Source: JAFGPL01 sp963781805
GTDB taxonomy: Bacteria; Bacteroidota; Bacteroidia; Bacteroidales; UBA10428
NCBI GenBank assembly: GCA_963781805.1
Contig: CAWAHF010000004.1
Span: 3,906,001-3,970,000, forward strand
DNA length: 64,000 bases
Direction: 5' to 3'
Shown: one piece after another, positions 17,362 to 26,673 of the stretch
Layout: each line of letters begins with the position of its first letter
How positions within the stretch are numbered: position 1 is the first letter of the stretch
Program-made: the position numbers and the translations under genes
The notes under the pieces: model-generated
What the model saw: only the letters and a program-made list of their open reading frames with translations
The model's database searches: none
Told to the model about the DNA's origin: nothing

Positions 17362-18453
17362 TTATTTTTTTATTATTTCTACCGCTTTCAATATTAATGG
17401 ATCACATTTATTTTTCAAATCATCAAGCTTGTTATACATTTCAATATCAGGTGGAATACCTTCTCTTTCAAAACACACTTTATTAGCATCGTATTTTTTT
17501 TGATTTGAAAGAGTTCCCCAAATATTCTTGCTTTCATCAATAGTGTAATTCATTGTATTTGAAAAAATACCTTCTGTCCTAGAGCCAATTATCGTAACGT
17601 TAGGCAATTCCTTTGCAACAATTAAGAATCCTTCAGCAGCACTAGCTGTCTTACAATTAGTTAATATTACAATTGGGTTAAGAAATCTTAATGTTTTGTC
17701 CGGTTCTAGCGAGTAAGGAATTAATTCTGAAAAATTTTCATGACTTCCTTTTAATCTTGTACTTAAGTAGTAAGTAGTTCTCTTTTTGTCTAAAAATCTA
17801 GAAACTAAAAAATAACACCACGTGTTTCCTCCATTATTATTTCTCAAATCAATGATTAAAGCCTTTTTATCAATCATGTTATTTAGGAGGGAATCAAATA
17901 GATTAGTTGAATTAACACTATCAAGCAGCAATAAATTATCATCAAATAGAGCTTCTGTTTTTCCATAGCATCGACTAATCCTAATATATCCAATATTGTT
18001 TGATTTCGTTTGATAAAACAAAGAAGTCCCTCTTTCAATAGGCCCAAATCCTTGTACCTTATCAAAGGTATTTCTTTCAAGAGTTTGATTGCATACTACC
18101 CACAGACTATCTTTCAGTTTTCTTTTAGAAAATTCGATATCAAATGAGCACTTATGGGGACTATTAAAAATAAACGAATCACCTTTTAGAATGTACGAAT
18201 GATTATCATTAAAAGGTTTTAGCATTTCTTTGAAGATAATAATCAATTCATTCTCATCAGTTTTGGGTGTAACTTTACTTCTATAAATATCATATTGTTG
18301 CTTCCAATTTAATGGATATAGATTAAAAAAAGCGTAATTATCTTCATATGATTGCCAAAAGTTTTCAAATGATTTCTCCGGGTCACTTAACCCTTGTGAG
18401 TATATCAAATCGGAAAATAAAAAGAAACTAAATATCAAAATCCATAATCTCAT
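17362..18453 (-). CDS. S41-family (C-terminal processing) serine peptidase
   Basis: A 363-residue protein with signal peptide (about 1-20, ending YSQ). The N-terminal tri-helical part (FENFWQSYEDNYAFFNL) is typical of Bacteroidota S41 peptidases. Catalytic features: IDLRNNNGG (201-209) and TNCKTASAAE with Ser271 as nucleophile, followed by the IIGSRTEG loop. No obvious PDZ domain, which is common in the smaller members. It acts in the periplasm or outside the cell; the substrate is unknown. Single gene in its cassette. Confidence 0.82.
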   Translation of the reverse strand: MRLWILIFSFFLFSDLIYSQGLSDPEKSFENFWQSYEDNYAFFNLYPLNWKQQYDIYRSKVTPKTDENELIIIFKEMLKPFNDNHSYILKGDSFIFNSPHKCSFDIEFSKRKLKDSLWVVCNQTLERNTFDKVQGFGPIERGTSLFYQTKSNNIGYIRISRCYGKTEALFDDNLLLLDSVNSTNLFDSLLNNMIDKKALIIDLRNNNGGNTWCYFLVSRFLDKKRTTYYLSTRLKGSHENFSELIPYSLEPDKTLRFLNPIVILTNCKTASAAEGFLIVAKELPNVTIIGSRTEGIFSNTMNYTIDESKNIWGTLSNQKKYDANKVCFEREGIPPDIEMYNKLDDLKNKCDPLILKAVEIIKK

Positions 18454-18473
18454 AGTATGTTGTTTTTTTTAAT

Positions 18474-18611
18474 TGTGGCAACGTGTTGCCAATATGGAAA
18501 GTAGCGGATTGCGGAGTACGTACCTATCCACCGAGACATAAGCCCGATGCGGGCTACCAAAGTTCAAAAACCCACTGTTCCCGCTATTTTCTATATTGGC
18601 TGTTGTAAGCC
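18474..18611 (-). repeat. attC site
   Basis: Left core TGTGGCAAC (18474-18482), left arm GCCAATATGGAAAGTAGCGG, right arm CCCGCTATTTTCTATATTGGC, right core GTTGTAAGCC (18602-18611). The right core is the exact ten-base complement of GGCTTACAAC (19464-19473). The gene at 18591 ends within the right arm. Confidence 0.9.
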
Positions 18612-19460
18612 GTTATTCTTAAACAATAATTCTTTAATCGAATATAATATTTTTTCCTCTTTTAGTTTTTTATAATATTTAATAGAGTCCTCAAGCAATT
18701 TTAAGTTACCAGACACAACGTATTTCTGCGATTGTTCAATAATTAATGAATTAAAATCATATCCTGAATGTCTTGTTAGATTTCCAATCTCATCTAGTGT
18801 AGAAGAGTAAACACGCTTAGAAGATATAGCAAATAAGTAGTCCATGTATACTAAATCTGTAAACTTTTTGGGAACTGACCTAAATAATATTGGATTATCC
18901 CCAAGTATAAATAAATCATTTTCGAATTCGCTTAATTTTATGAAATTTGTTTCTTTGGGACGATTCTCTTTTCCCATTTTATCTATTGAATTTTGATAAA
19001 GTCCTGTTCTCTTAAGTTTTTGGAATGCTTCATCATTTCTCAATATTTCTGGATCTATACCTACTGAGTTAATAACTACACGCTTATTTAAATCACTAAC
19101 CGCATAATCCGTTAATGGAAGTCTCCAAAATAGATTGATAATAAAAAACTGAAAAATTGCTTGGTTCTCATCACTTAACAAGTCTTTAGTGATAGGTTTA
19201 TTTTGAAGCAAATTCAAAATCTTGCCAGTATCATTATCGAGTTTTTTGAATATTATATCTTCAATTGCTGATGAGCTATCTGTCTTATTAATATTAATAG
19301 TATTTCTATTCTCCTCATGAAAGATACTCCCTGGAGGTCTTGGATTATCCTTAATCATATCCTCTTCCTTATCATAGATATAGAGTAATCTAGAAGAATT
19401 CACAAATCCTCGTGATACAAATCTAGGGATATAATGATGTTTATTCGATTCGGCTTTCAT
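18591..19460 (-). CDS. DUF4238 protein
   Basis: A 289-residue soluble protein starting MKAESNKHHYIPRFVSRGF, the HHYIPRF signature of DUF4238. The FKKLDNDTG and LFILGDNPI stretches also fit. The family is widespread in accessory regions and its function is not known; its His-rich start suggests a nuclease-like or metal site, but that is inference. The TAG stop lies inside the attC arm, so the cassette is very compact. Confidence 0.8.
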   Translation of the reverse strand: MKAESNKHHYIPRFVSRGFVNSSRLLYIYDKEEDMIKDNPRPPGSIFHEENRNTININKTDSSSAIEDIIFKKLDNDTGKILNLLQNKPITKDLLSDENQAIFQFFIINLFWRLPLTDYAVSDLNKRVVINSVGIDPEILRNDEAFQKLKRTGLYQNSIDKMGKENRPKETNFIKLSEFENDLFILGDNPILFRSVPKKFTDLVYMDYLFAISSKRVYSSTLDEIGNLTRHSGYDFNSLIIEQSQKYVVSGNLKLLEDSIKYYKKLKEEKILYSIKELLFKNNGLQQPI

Positions 19461-19463
19461 AAT

Positions 19464-19598
19464 GGCTTACAACGGTGGCAATATGCAAAGTTGGGGATTA
19501 CGGAGCGATTCACTATCAAGCTAAACTGCACTTGATGCGAGCCACAACCTTTGCATAACTTATTAAACCCCAATTTTGTATATTGCATGTTGTAGCGC
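19464..19598 (-). repeat. attC site
   Basis: Left core GGCTTACAAC (19464-19473), left arm GCAATATGCAAAGTTGGGG, right arm ACCCCAATTTTGTATATTGC, right core GTTGTAGCGC (19589-19598), the exact complement of GCGCTACAAC at 21818-21827. Confidence 0.9.
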
Positions 19599-19864
19599 GT
19601 ATTTATTTTTTGTCAAATCTCGATTCTTTCAACACTTTCAACATCACATCCCTATCCGTTGTGTTATTATAATTGATGTTTATTCCAAAATCAAATCCAT
19701 TTATCAATCTTGAATACATTATTTGATTAAGAATCAACTTACCATCCTTACCATATATTTTAGTTTCAAAGGTTTTAAATTCTAAACCACCAATAATGGC
19801 AATCCCTGAAGATGAATCCGCTTTAATTCCTTGGTCTCGATAAGTGTCAAATATTAATTTGTTC

Positions 19865-21434
19865 GTAACTAATCAGTTTGTATTTTCATATTGGCCACAA
19901 TATTTAAAGCATTTAAGACATTCTGTCCGTTTTTGAGAGCTGTATCGGTTATTGAACGTAGTATTGCAAAAGCTTGCGCACCACCTATTGATCTGAACTG
20001 TCCAGAAACCTTTTGTTTAACTTTAACATTTCGTATTGCTTTTTCAGAGTCATTGTTGTCCGGTGGCACTTTTGGATGATAAAGAAAGGTGAATATGTAA
20101 TTTTTGTATTTGTTCATTCTTTTTTGAAATGAAACAGTTTCCTTGAATTTATTTTCAATCTTTTGCCGCAACAATTTTTCCAATTCTTTTTCCAAACCGT
20201 CTCTCTTTTTATTTGGATAATAATAATCGTTTGAAGCAAGCAATTTCTTCAATTTTAATGCCTTCATCAGCATGTTTTTGAAATCGGACGGCCATTTGAC
20301 CTTATCCTTTTCCATCAAATAGTTCAATTCCCGCAACAGGTGCGAAGTACATAATTGATGTCCGGAGGATGCTGCCTGAAAATGCGGCTTCCAACAATCA
20401 TGCACCAAAATGGCGCTTCCCATGGCATCACCACAGTTTGACTGTATGGTATCGAATCCCCGGTTAGAAGAAATACTGATCAAAGTAGCAGTTTTGCTTT
20501 GCCATGTCCAAAACCACTGTTTCTTACCGTTTACTTTTGCACCTGTTTCATCCGAACCTATCACCTCGCTATCATATACGGTTTGTTTTATCATCTCATA
20601 CGCAGGTGCGGCTTTTGCCACAAGTTTATTCAACAAATAATGAAGGCCACCTTCGCTAACCGGCAAACCAAATATGTCATGGAAAATTTCCAGCATCCTG
20701 GCAAATGGGATATATTGCCTGGTATGGAAGTAACCAATCAAACTTTCAACCCCGCACCCATAACTCACCGGTACAGTAACATCCCCTGGAAATCCGGATA
20801 TTGTTTCATGGCCGCATGTGCACCTTTTTTTATAGACCCTGTGTTCAATAACCTCTGGTTTAATGGGGGGAATATCGATAACCTGTCTTCTTCCGGCATA
20901 TTCGTACTGAACTTGTTGTAATCCGTTCCCGCACTTTTCACAATAACAGGGGATATGTTCAACTACCCTATCCGGGGTATCGGTCATCTCCAATGTATAA
21001 CCTTTATGCCCTTTCTGTCCCCCAACTTTCTTACCGCTTTTTCCCCTTAGGCTTTTGTTCCTTATCGGCCTGTTCTCATCTCTTGAAGGTGGTATGGAAC
21101 TGTTGTTGCTGTCCTTTTTCGTTTTGTATCTCGACAGTTCTTCCTCTAATTGAATAACCCTTCTCTGCAACTCAGCTATTTGTTTTTGCTGAATGGAAAT
21201 TATTGTAAGCAGTTCATTAATTGTCGGGATGGCTTTCAATTTGTTTTTTTCTCAAAACTCCTTTATCATTCCAACATATCAAAGAACTTTGGCTTTTACT
21301 TATCAAAACCCCCTAAACTTTTTTGTTAATATCACTGCGTTTTTGGAAATCTAACTTTTTCTATCTTAAATATTTGTTCAAAACATTATCTTATGGTTAA
21401 TATCGTATCCTTTTTGGAAATACTGATTAGTTAC
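19865..21434 (-). mobile_element. IS66-family insertion sequence, single transposase gene (1570 bp)
   Basis: Terminal inverted repeats GTAACTAATCAG and CTGATTAGTTAC are perfect over 12 bases. Both sides carry the 8-bp direct repeat ATTTGTTC (19857-19864 and 21435-21442), the size expected for IS66. Only the transposase gene is present, without tnpA/tnpB helpers, as in the ISBst12-like subgroup. Confidence 0.92.
19869..21239 (-). CDS. tnpC: IS66-family transposase
   Basis: 456 residues. The N-terminal coiled coil (TIISIQQKQIAELQRRVIQLEEELSRYK) is followed by a zinc-finger region (CYCEKCGNGLQQVQ ... KKRCTCGHETISGFP). The DDE catalytic core has GSDETGAKVNGKKQWFW (first Asp), VHDCWKPHF (second Asp) and PPDNNDSEKAIRNVK (Glu). 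Complete length for the family. Probably functional, since ends and target duplication are perfect. Confidence 0.92.
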   Translation of the reverse strand: MKAIPTINELLTIISIQQKQIAELQRRVIQLEEELSRYKTKKDSNNSSIPPSRDENRPIRNKSLRGKSGKKVGGQKGHKGYTLEMTDTPDRVVEHIPCYCEKCGNGLQQVQYEYAGRRQVIDIPPIKPEVIEHRVYKKRCTCGHETISGFPGDVTVPVSYGCGVESLIGYFHTRQYIPFARMLEIFHDIFGLPVSEGGLHYLLNKLVAKAAPAYEMIKQTVYDSEVIGSDETGAKVNGKKQWFWTWQSKTATLISISSNRGFDTIQSNCGDAMGSAILVHDCWKPHFQAASSGHQLCTSHLLRELNYLMEKDKVKWPSDFKNMLMKALKLKKLLASNDYYYPNKKRDGLEKELEKLLRQKIENKFKETVSFQKRMNKYKNYIFTFLYHPKVPPDNNDSEKAIRNVKVKQKVSGQFRSIGGAQAFAILRSITDTALKNGQNVLNALNIVANMKIQTD

Positions 21435-21817
21435 ATTTGTTCAAATTTTTACCATTTTCAATATATTCACCAGGATATTCTTCCTTAAATGGTTCGGAGG
21501 TAGATGCAAATAAATTAAATTGATTCTTTTTAAAGCTAATTAAATGTTTTAATCCGCTTATATCTACTTCGGCTCCTGCTGTTTTTTCAATAGCAGCTTT
21601 TCCTTTTTGGTCATTTGCTTCGATTTTATCTTTAGTTACAACTTCCCAACCATCAGGAATTTTTATTGACCACCCAATCTCTGTACTGTTATAAATATTT
21701 TCTTTAACATGGCCTTCATCAACATGTTTATTAGGGTCAACTTGTCCACATGAGACTATTAAAAGGCCAAACACTAAAAAGTTCAAATAATTTTTCATAG
21801 AAGTCGTTTTTTAATAT

Positions 21818-22020
21818 GCGCTACAACGTTGAGTATAAGAAACGTAAGTGATTTCGAAGCTCTTACCTGTCAAATTGCACTGAGCCAAATTTGCGATTGG
21901 ACACAAATTTATCATTTCAAAACAAATCGTCAAATCGCAGATTTGGCGGAGTTGATTAAATGCTCTAAAGCTTCGTAAACCACTGAACCACTTATGTTTT
22001 TTATACATTGTTGGCAAACG
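21818..22020 (-). repeat. attC site
   Basis: Left core GCGCTACAAC (21818-21827), arm GAGTATAAGAAACGTAAGTG; right arm CACTTATGTTTTTTATAC, right core GTTGGCAAACG (22010-22020), complementary with one indel to TTTGCCTAAC at 22884. Confidence 0.85.
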
Positions 22021-22023
22021 TAA

Positions 22024-22866
22024 TTATTTAATTTGTCGTCTTATAAACTGAAAAAATCTATATGCTCCTAATCCCAAAACCGAATAAATCAACCCTAAAA
22101 TCAGAGTAATAATCAACGGGATTTTAGCTTCGGTAAACTCTCTAAAAAGAATAAAATAACTAATCCCATATATTATAATTCCGAAAATCAACATATATAC
22201 AATTGTTTTTCCTGTTTCAGTATTAGAGTCCTCCTTTCTTTCCAGTCTGATTGATTTATGAACAATATTTATATAGCCTATTGGAATCTGACCGTTAAAA
22301 TTTTCTACCAACAAATTAAATGTTGCCTCATTTTTTCTATTAAAGACAGGTAAGTGAAATTTCTTGTTTTTCAAAACCCAGTCTATTTCTGCCTTTAATT
22401 GAGGTGGTGTAATATGTTCAGGGTTTCTCTCTTGTTCTTGTAAATCTTGTTGATTCCTATGTAATACATTATTGAAATAATTAAAATGTTCATTTTCAAT
22501 TAAAATCGCTGTATTTGAACCATTATAAAATCCACTTTGACCTAAAATCTGACTATTAGCATCAACTGACAAATCAGCATTGATATTTTCTAAATCTTGG
22601 TTGCTGGTATTCTGTATTTGAAATGTTAAAACACTTAGATGTTTAATATCTCTGCCATTATGTGATACTTTAATATCTCCCCAGTAATCGCTCTGTGAGG
22701 ATGTGGCAATAGGTTGATTTAAAATTTCATATTTGATGATTTTAAGTCTATTCTTAAATTTCTCAAGATAAACGCCAATAATTACACTAATCAAGCCCGT
22801 TGCAATCAAACTCGCAACAGTCGGTATAAATTGACTCCAAAAATCAGGTTCTGCTTGTGTATTCAT
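22024..22866 (-). CDS. Unknown membrane protein
   Basis: A 280-residue protein with one N-terminal transmembrane helix (about 13-31, VASLIATGLISVIIGVYL), a soluble beta-rich domain (about 60-215) and two C-terminal helices (about 224-243 and 250-272). The soluble part (IKHLSVLTFQIQNTSNQDLENINADLSVD) looks like an immunoglobulin-like or extracytoplasmic sensor domain. I do not recognise a family. Single gene in its cassette, between two well-formed attC sites. Confidence 0.6.
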   Translation of the reverse strand: MNTQAEPDFWSQFIPTVASLIATGLISVIIGVYLEKFKNRLKIIKYEILNQPIATSSQSDYWGDIKVSHNGRDIKHLSVLTFQIQNTSNQDLENINADLSVDANSQILGQSGFYNGSNTAILIENEHFNYFNNVLHRNQQDLQEQERNPEHITPPQLKAEIDWVLKNKKFHLPVFNRKNEATFNLLVENFNGQIPIGYINIVHKSIRLERKEDSNTETGKTIVYMLIFGIIIYGISYFILFREFTEAKIPLIITLILGLIYSVLGLGAYRFFQFIRRQIK

Positions 22867-22883
22867 GTCGTGTCTTTTTTATG

Positions 22884-22958
22884 TTTGCCTAACGTACAGC
22901 GATAAGGTGTAGTTGCGTAGCGACAGCGGAGCAATTCACTTTATCGCATGTTGTGCGC
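22884..22958 (-). repeat. Short attC site
   Basis: Left core TTTGCCTAAC (22884-22893), arm GCGATAAGGTG, right arm CACTTTATCGC, right core GTTGTGCGC (22950-22958). Only about 75 bases, unlike the 130-base sites around it. The right core fits GCGCACCAAC (23455-23464) with one extra base. Confidence 0.8.
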
Positions 22959-23454
22959 TTTTTAGTTATTTTTATTGCATTTATTTTTTTATTTCCAAAA
23001 TAACTAAAAAGTCCCAGTTTAGTAGCCCGCTCCTTAAATTATTTTGTCTTTCCTTTTTCAAAATAATTGTCCTTTACTGTATAAAACAGAATTGAGCTTT
23101 TCGGAAATTGCATATCACAATCCCTTGTATGTGCAGTTGACGTCAATTCTGTTTTTAAGTTCTTTATTTTTACAAGGTATTTTTCCTCTTAGCTGTTTTT
23201 TTTAGTCAAAAAATATACACTTTCTCGAAAAAATCCTGTAACTTGCTCAAGCTTCCACGTTTGCAACGCGGCGCTGGTCTTGCAAAGCGTTCCTGAAAAC
23301 AAGCTCTCAGCCCGCTTCTGTATTCCCAGCCGCTTCGATTCCATCTCGCTTTAAGCTTGAGCAAATTACTCCTTGATCGTTATTTATATATTTTTTGTAC
23401 TGAACAGCTTATCATTAAATAACCAAAATACCTTGCTTGGCGGGCTACTAAATT
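22959..23454 (-). other. Cassette without a recognisable gene
   Basis: About 500 bases between two attC cores, without a convincing ORF. It has a 15-base inverted repeat near its ends (TTTAGTAGCCCGC at about 23018 and GCGGGCTACTAAA at about 23440). A second inverted pair lies inside (TTGCTCAAGCTT near 23242 and AAGCTTGAGCAA near 23354). It could be a structured RNA, a MITE-like insertion, or a regulatory cassette. Confidence 0.6.
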
Positions 23455-23590
23455 GCGCACCAACGTTTTACAATATGAAACGGTTGGAATTTCGGAGCAC
23501 GTCCGTATCCATCGAGGAAAACACTGGCGCGAGAACCAAAGCTTCGCAAACCACTGAACCCCAACTGTTTTATATTGTGTGTTGTGTGCC
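23455..23590 (-). repeat. attC site (second copy of the 9805 type)
   Basis: Left core GCGCACCAAC (23455-23464); from AACG on it is the same as the site at 9805-9937. Right core GTTGTGTGCC (23581-23590). Confidence 0.9.
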
Positions 23591-23601
23591 GTAATTTATT
23601 G

Positions 23602-24300
23602 TCAATCATTATGTTTTGTTTTACCAATTGGACAAACAGAAATGCAAATTCCACATGTCGATGAATCCAAATTTAATAGCTTTTTGGACAATTCTTTAGC
23701 AGTATTTCTACATTTATGAGCATCAAAAAACAAATCTCTATCGGTAGTTATATCCCATAATTGACCCGATGCTGCATTAGCTGGACAGTTCACAACGCAT
23801 ATATCACATTTTCCACATTTACTTTTATCAATCGATTCTTCTGATATCTCTAGTGGATAATCTGTCAATAAGCTAACTAATCTTAATCGTGGCCCAAATT
23901 TTTTGGAAATAAATAAATCAGTCTTACCAATCCATCCCAATCCTGCACGGGTGGCAATCATTTTATGTGAAATTGGGGTTCGTAATGTCTTTCTATATTC
24001 TGCATCATTTGAATCCTGCCCATTATTTGAAGGCTCAACAACAATACTGTCATGTCCCAAATCTATTATTTGTCTTTTGATGTTGTGTATCAAGTCTGAC
24101 AAATCTGAGTTAATCTTATGATAATAATCAAAATATTGTAATGTAGGACCTTTTTCAATTGAATCAATTATTTTATCATCAAGCCGTTTCCCAATCACCA
24201 TACCATATCTAAATGGTAAATTTAAACCATTCAAATCTGCAAATCCAACTATATGATCTTTGGGATTATCAACACTATTTTTAATCATTGAATTTATCAT
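23602..24300 (-). CDS. QueG-like 4Fe-4S double-cluster protein, copy 2
   Basis: Same 232-residue protein as 9949-10647, with Ser85 in place of Cys85; all eight cluster cysteines are kept. It belongs to the duplicated cassette. A group II intron with its own maturase sits in the attC core just upstream of this gene. Confidence 0.75.
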   Translation of the reverse strand: MINSMIKNSVDNPKDHIVGFADLNGLNLPFRYGMVIGKRLDDKIIDSIEKGPTLQYFDYYHKINSDLSDLIHNIKRQIIDLGHDSIVVEPSNNGQDSNDAEYRKTLRTPISHKMIATRAGLGWIGKTDLFISKKFGPRLRLVSLLTDYPLEISEESIDKSKCGKCDICVVNCPANAASGQLWDITTDRDLFFDAHKCRNTAKELSKKLLNLDSSTCGICISVCPIGKTKHND

Positions 24301-24327
24301 GGTTTCAGTGTTCTATCTTATGGCACA

Positions 24328-26550
24328 ACCGGGTAGCTTACGCCCCCTAAGAACCGTACGTGCGACTTTCACCGCATACGGCTCAGGCACTTTTAAGGCC
24401 AACCTTGTTAGGGTAGACCCGGCTATTGTTTTTACCTCTGCAAACAAAAGTAGTGATTTGTTTGCTATTCAAAGCTAAACGTTTCCTTAAGGATACCCTT
24501 TTCTCAAAATATGAATCAAATTCAGACAGGTAAGGATTGGCCTTCTGAGCGATTTTAACATGATATCGAATAGGTACCATACCGATTTTATATAAGCGGT
24601 AGGAATATATACCTTTATAAGATACACGTTTATCGGAAAAATGATTGCCCAAAAAGTACCTTTTGAATACCCACCTGTGGCCTTTGTCACCATGCTGGCG
24701 GGTAGCCCATTTCCAGGTTTGTCCGAAGATGAATACCTCCAGTTTTCTGAAGGTATTCTTTGAGCAAATACCCTTGTGATAGTTTGACCATCCCCGGATA
24801 ACCGGGTTTAGTTTTCGTATAAGGGCATGAGCAGGCAGTCCATGGCTCTCGCGTATGATGAGTTTTATCTTATCTTTGAAAGCCTGTACAGATTTCCGTG
24901 ATGGTTTTATCAGCAGTTTACCCTTGTACTTACGGATATGCTGTGATAAGAAGTCAAAACCCTGGTCAATATTGGTTATTTTGGATTTCTCATCAGAGAG
25001 CCTAAGCCCCCGTTCTTTGAGGAATTCCTTAACAAGTGGTATGATTTGATTAGTAATTACCTCTTTATCCTTAGCGGTAATAATAAAATCATCGGCATAC
25101 CTTACAAAATTGACTTTCTGGTTTTTCCACCTTGGAAACTGTTTGTTTATGGTGGTTTCCAATCCGTCAAGCACCATATTCATGATGATTGGGGATATGA
25201 TACCGCCTTGTGGAGTACCTTTAAGGGAGGGGAATAACCTACCTTTCTGGATATATCCTGCTTTGAGCCATTTATCAAGAATGGATTTGTTGACCGGGAT
25301 ATGGTTTAATATCCACTGATGGTCAATTTCATCAAAGCAGGCCTTGATGTCGGCTTCATACACCCATTGTGCGCAATTTTTACGGCACAGGATAAGAAAG
25401 CATTGTGCAATGGCATCGGCACACGAACGTTTTTCCCTAAACCCATAAGAATTTAGGTCGGCCATTGTTTCGGCCAGAGGGACAAGAGCAATCATGTGCA
25501 GGGCTTGCATAGCCCTGTCATCCATGCACGGGATGCTTAAGGGACGTTTTTTGCCATTCTTCTTAGGGATATATATCCTACGTAAAGGTTTAGGGGTGTA
25601 TCCCCTGTTCTTAAGGTTTTCAGCTGCGACGAGTTTATCATACCCGTCTATCCAGATTTTATGGTCAACACCGGGGGTTTTGCCTCCCTTGTTGTTGGCC
25701 ACCCGGAATACAGCCAATAGTTTAGCATAAAAGGATTTGGTAATGAGAAACATCAGGGCTTTAGCTTTGCCCCAGCGTTTCTCTTTAACAGCCTTGGCAA
25801 TACGTCTTTGCAGCCTGTTCACCCGTTGAATAACCTTTCGCCATATAATGAGGTTCCAGTTATCGGTTTGGTGTGCCAGTGCACACGATGAATTTTCATT
25901 CTCGTTCATTTGCTTTCCAGCATTTACAGGTTCTAAAAAGTATCATGCCATAAAGTACCAGACAGAGGTGGGCTGGTTTTCACCTGTGGCGATGTTGTGG
26001 CCACTATCCCTGGCATTACATCAGGGCATTCGCTTTGTCTGTCCTCTCTGTACGGTGTTTCCCCATGCCTTGCGGTTAGGGTTTTTGATCCCGCTGTTAC
26101 AGGAAAAGAGAGCACCGTGCTTCCATGTTCCATGTAAATAACAAAAGATACAGGTTTAGGCCTATCCTGTCCACCGGCTGGGCAACATCCCCGTAAACGC
26201 AACGTTGACCACGTTTAACCTGCCAGCTTACCATTTTGGTACAAGGCGTGTCATCCTCTTTTTCGCCCTTACGCCATTTCGATGGTTTCGGAATATTTAC
26301 CTGAGTTGGCCATGCCTGCTCACCCCAGCCCTAAATCGGTTTTTGAGGCCCCGAAGACTATCCGCTTCACAGCTTATAGCCCCGCCATAGGGTATACAAC
26401 CCGGCGTTTGGTACTCGTTTCCCGGAGCTTCAACCGGTAATAGCTGCACTATACACCAGTTGTCCGGTAAGGGTACTGTTGAGGGAACAACAGGTTTTAT
26501 CAAAGAACAATCCTTTGTAAAACAATTATTTACACGACTTCAAGTCGCAA
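24328..26550 (-). mobile_element. Complete group II intron (about 2.22 kb)
   Basis: On the minus strand it starts TTGCGAC at 26550 and ends ...CCCGGT at 24328 (one base of ambiguity). Domains I-III take up 26550-25910, the maturase is in domain IV, domain V is at 24384-24351 (GAGCCGTATG ... CGTACGGTTC), and domain VI follows. The insertion point is known exactly from the uninterrupted cassette copy: between ACGTTG and TGTGCC of the attC core. All parts look intact, so it may be active. Confidence 0.88.
24383..25909 (-). CDS. ltrA: Group II intron reverse transcriptase/maturase
   Basis: 508 residues. Reverse-transcriptase blocks are complete: PLSIPCMDDRAMQ, YEADIKACFDEIDH, GTPQGGIISPIIMNMVLDGLE, and the catalytic VRYADDFII. 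The maturase (X) domain follows (LNPVIRGWSNYHKG). No HNH endonuclease is visible in the C-terminus, so insertion probably uses another primer than a self-made nick. The stop codon overlaps the first bases of domain V. This is the only intact maturase here and might serve the ORF-less introns in trans. Confidence 0.92.
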   Translation of the reverse strand: MNENENSSCALAHQTDNWNLIIWRKVIQRVNRLQRRIAKAVKEKRWGKAKALMFLITKSFYAKLLAVFRVANNKGGKTPGVDHKIWIDGYDKLVAAENLKNRGYTPKPLRRIYIPKKNGKKRPLSIPCMDDRAMQALHMIALVPLAETMADLNSYGFREKRSCADAIAQCFLILCRKNCAQWVYEADIKACFDEIDHQWILNHIPVNKSILDKWLKAGYIQKGRLFPSLKGTPQGGIISPIIMNMVLDGLETTINKQFPRWKNQKVNFVRYADDFIITAKDKEVITNQIIPLVKEFLKERGLRLSDEKSKITNIDQGFDFLSQHIRKYKGKLLIKPSRKSVQAFKDKIKLIIRESHGLPAHALIRKLNPVIRGWSNYHKGICSKNTFRKLEVFIFGQTWKWATRQHGDKGHRWVFKRYFLGNHFSDKRVSYKGIYSYRLYKIGMVPIRYHVKIAQKANPYLSEFDSYFEKRVSLRKRLALNSKQITTFVCRGKNNSRVYPNKVGLKSA

Positions 26551-26673
26551 CAACGTTTGACAATATGGCAAGTGGCGGTTTGCGGAGTGCGTTACTATCC
26601 ACCGATACAAAAGCTCGATGCGTGCTACAATGCCCTAATTTACTACAATCCCCGCCATTTGCTATATTGTGTG

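Larger units (their letters stand above)
19603..21798 (-). pseudogene. Lipoprotein gene interrupted by IS66-family element
   Basis: The 5' part (21798-21435) encodes a lipoprotein: signal MKNYLNFLVFGLLIVSCGQ with lipobox Cys, then GWSIKIPDGWEVVTKDKIEANDQKGKAAIEKTAG. The 3' part (19864-19603) continues in the same frame once the insertion and one target copy are removed (GKNLNK joined to LIFDTYRDQGIKADSSSGIAIIGGLEFKTFETKIYGKDGKL...). The restored protein would have about 208 residues. The function is unknown; the pattern is like small Bacteroidota surface lipoproteins. The intact ORF that now stops at 21427 is a truncated product. Confidence 0.85.

Noticed and set aside
22913..23095. 60-codon plus-strand ORF
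   Set aside because: It starts in an attC arm and is very rich in Phe, Cys and Ser, as expected from AT-rich non-coding sequence.
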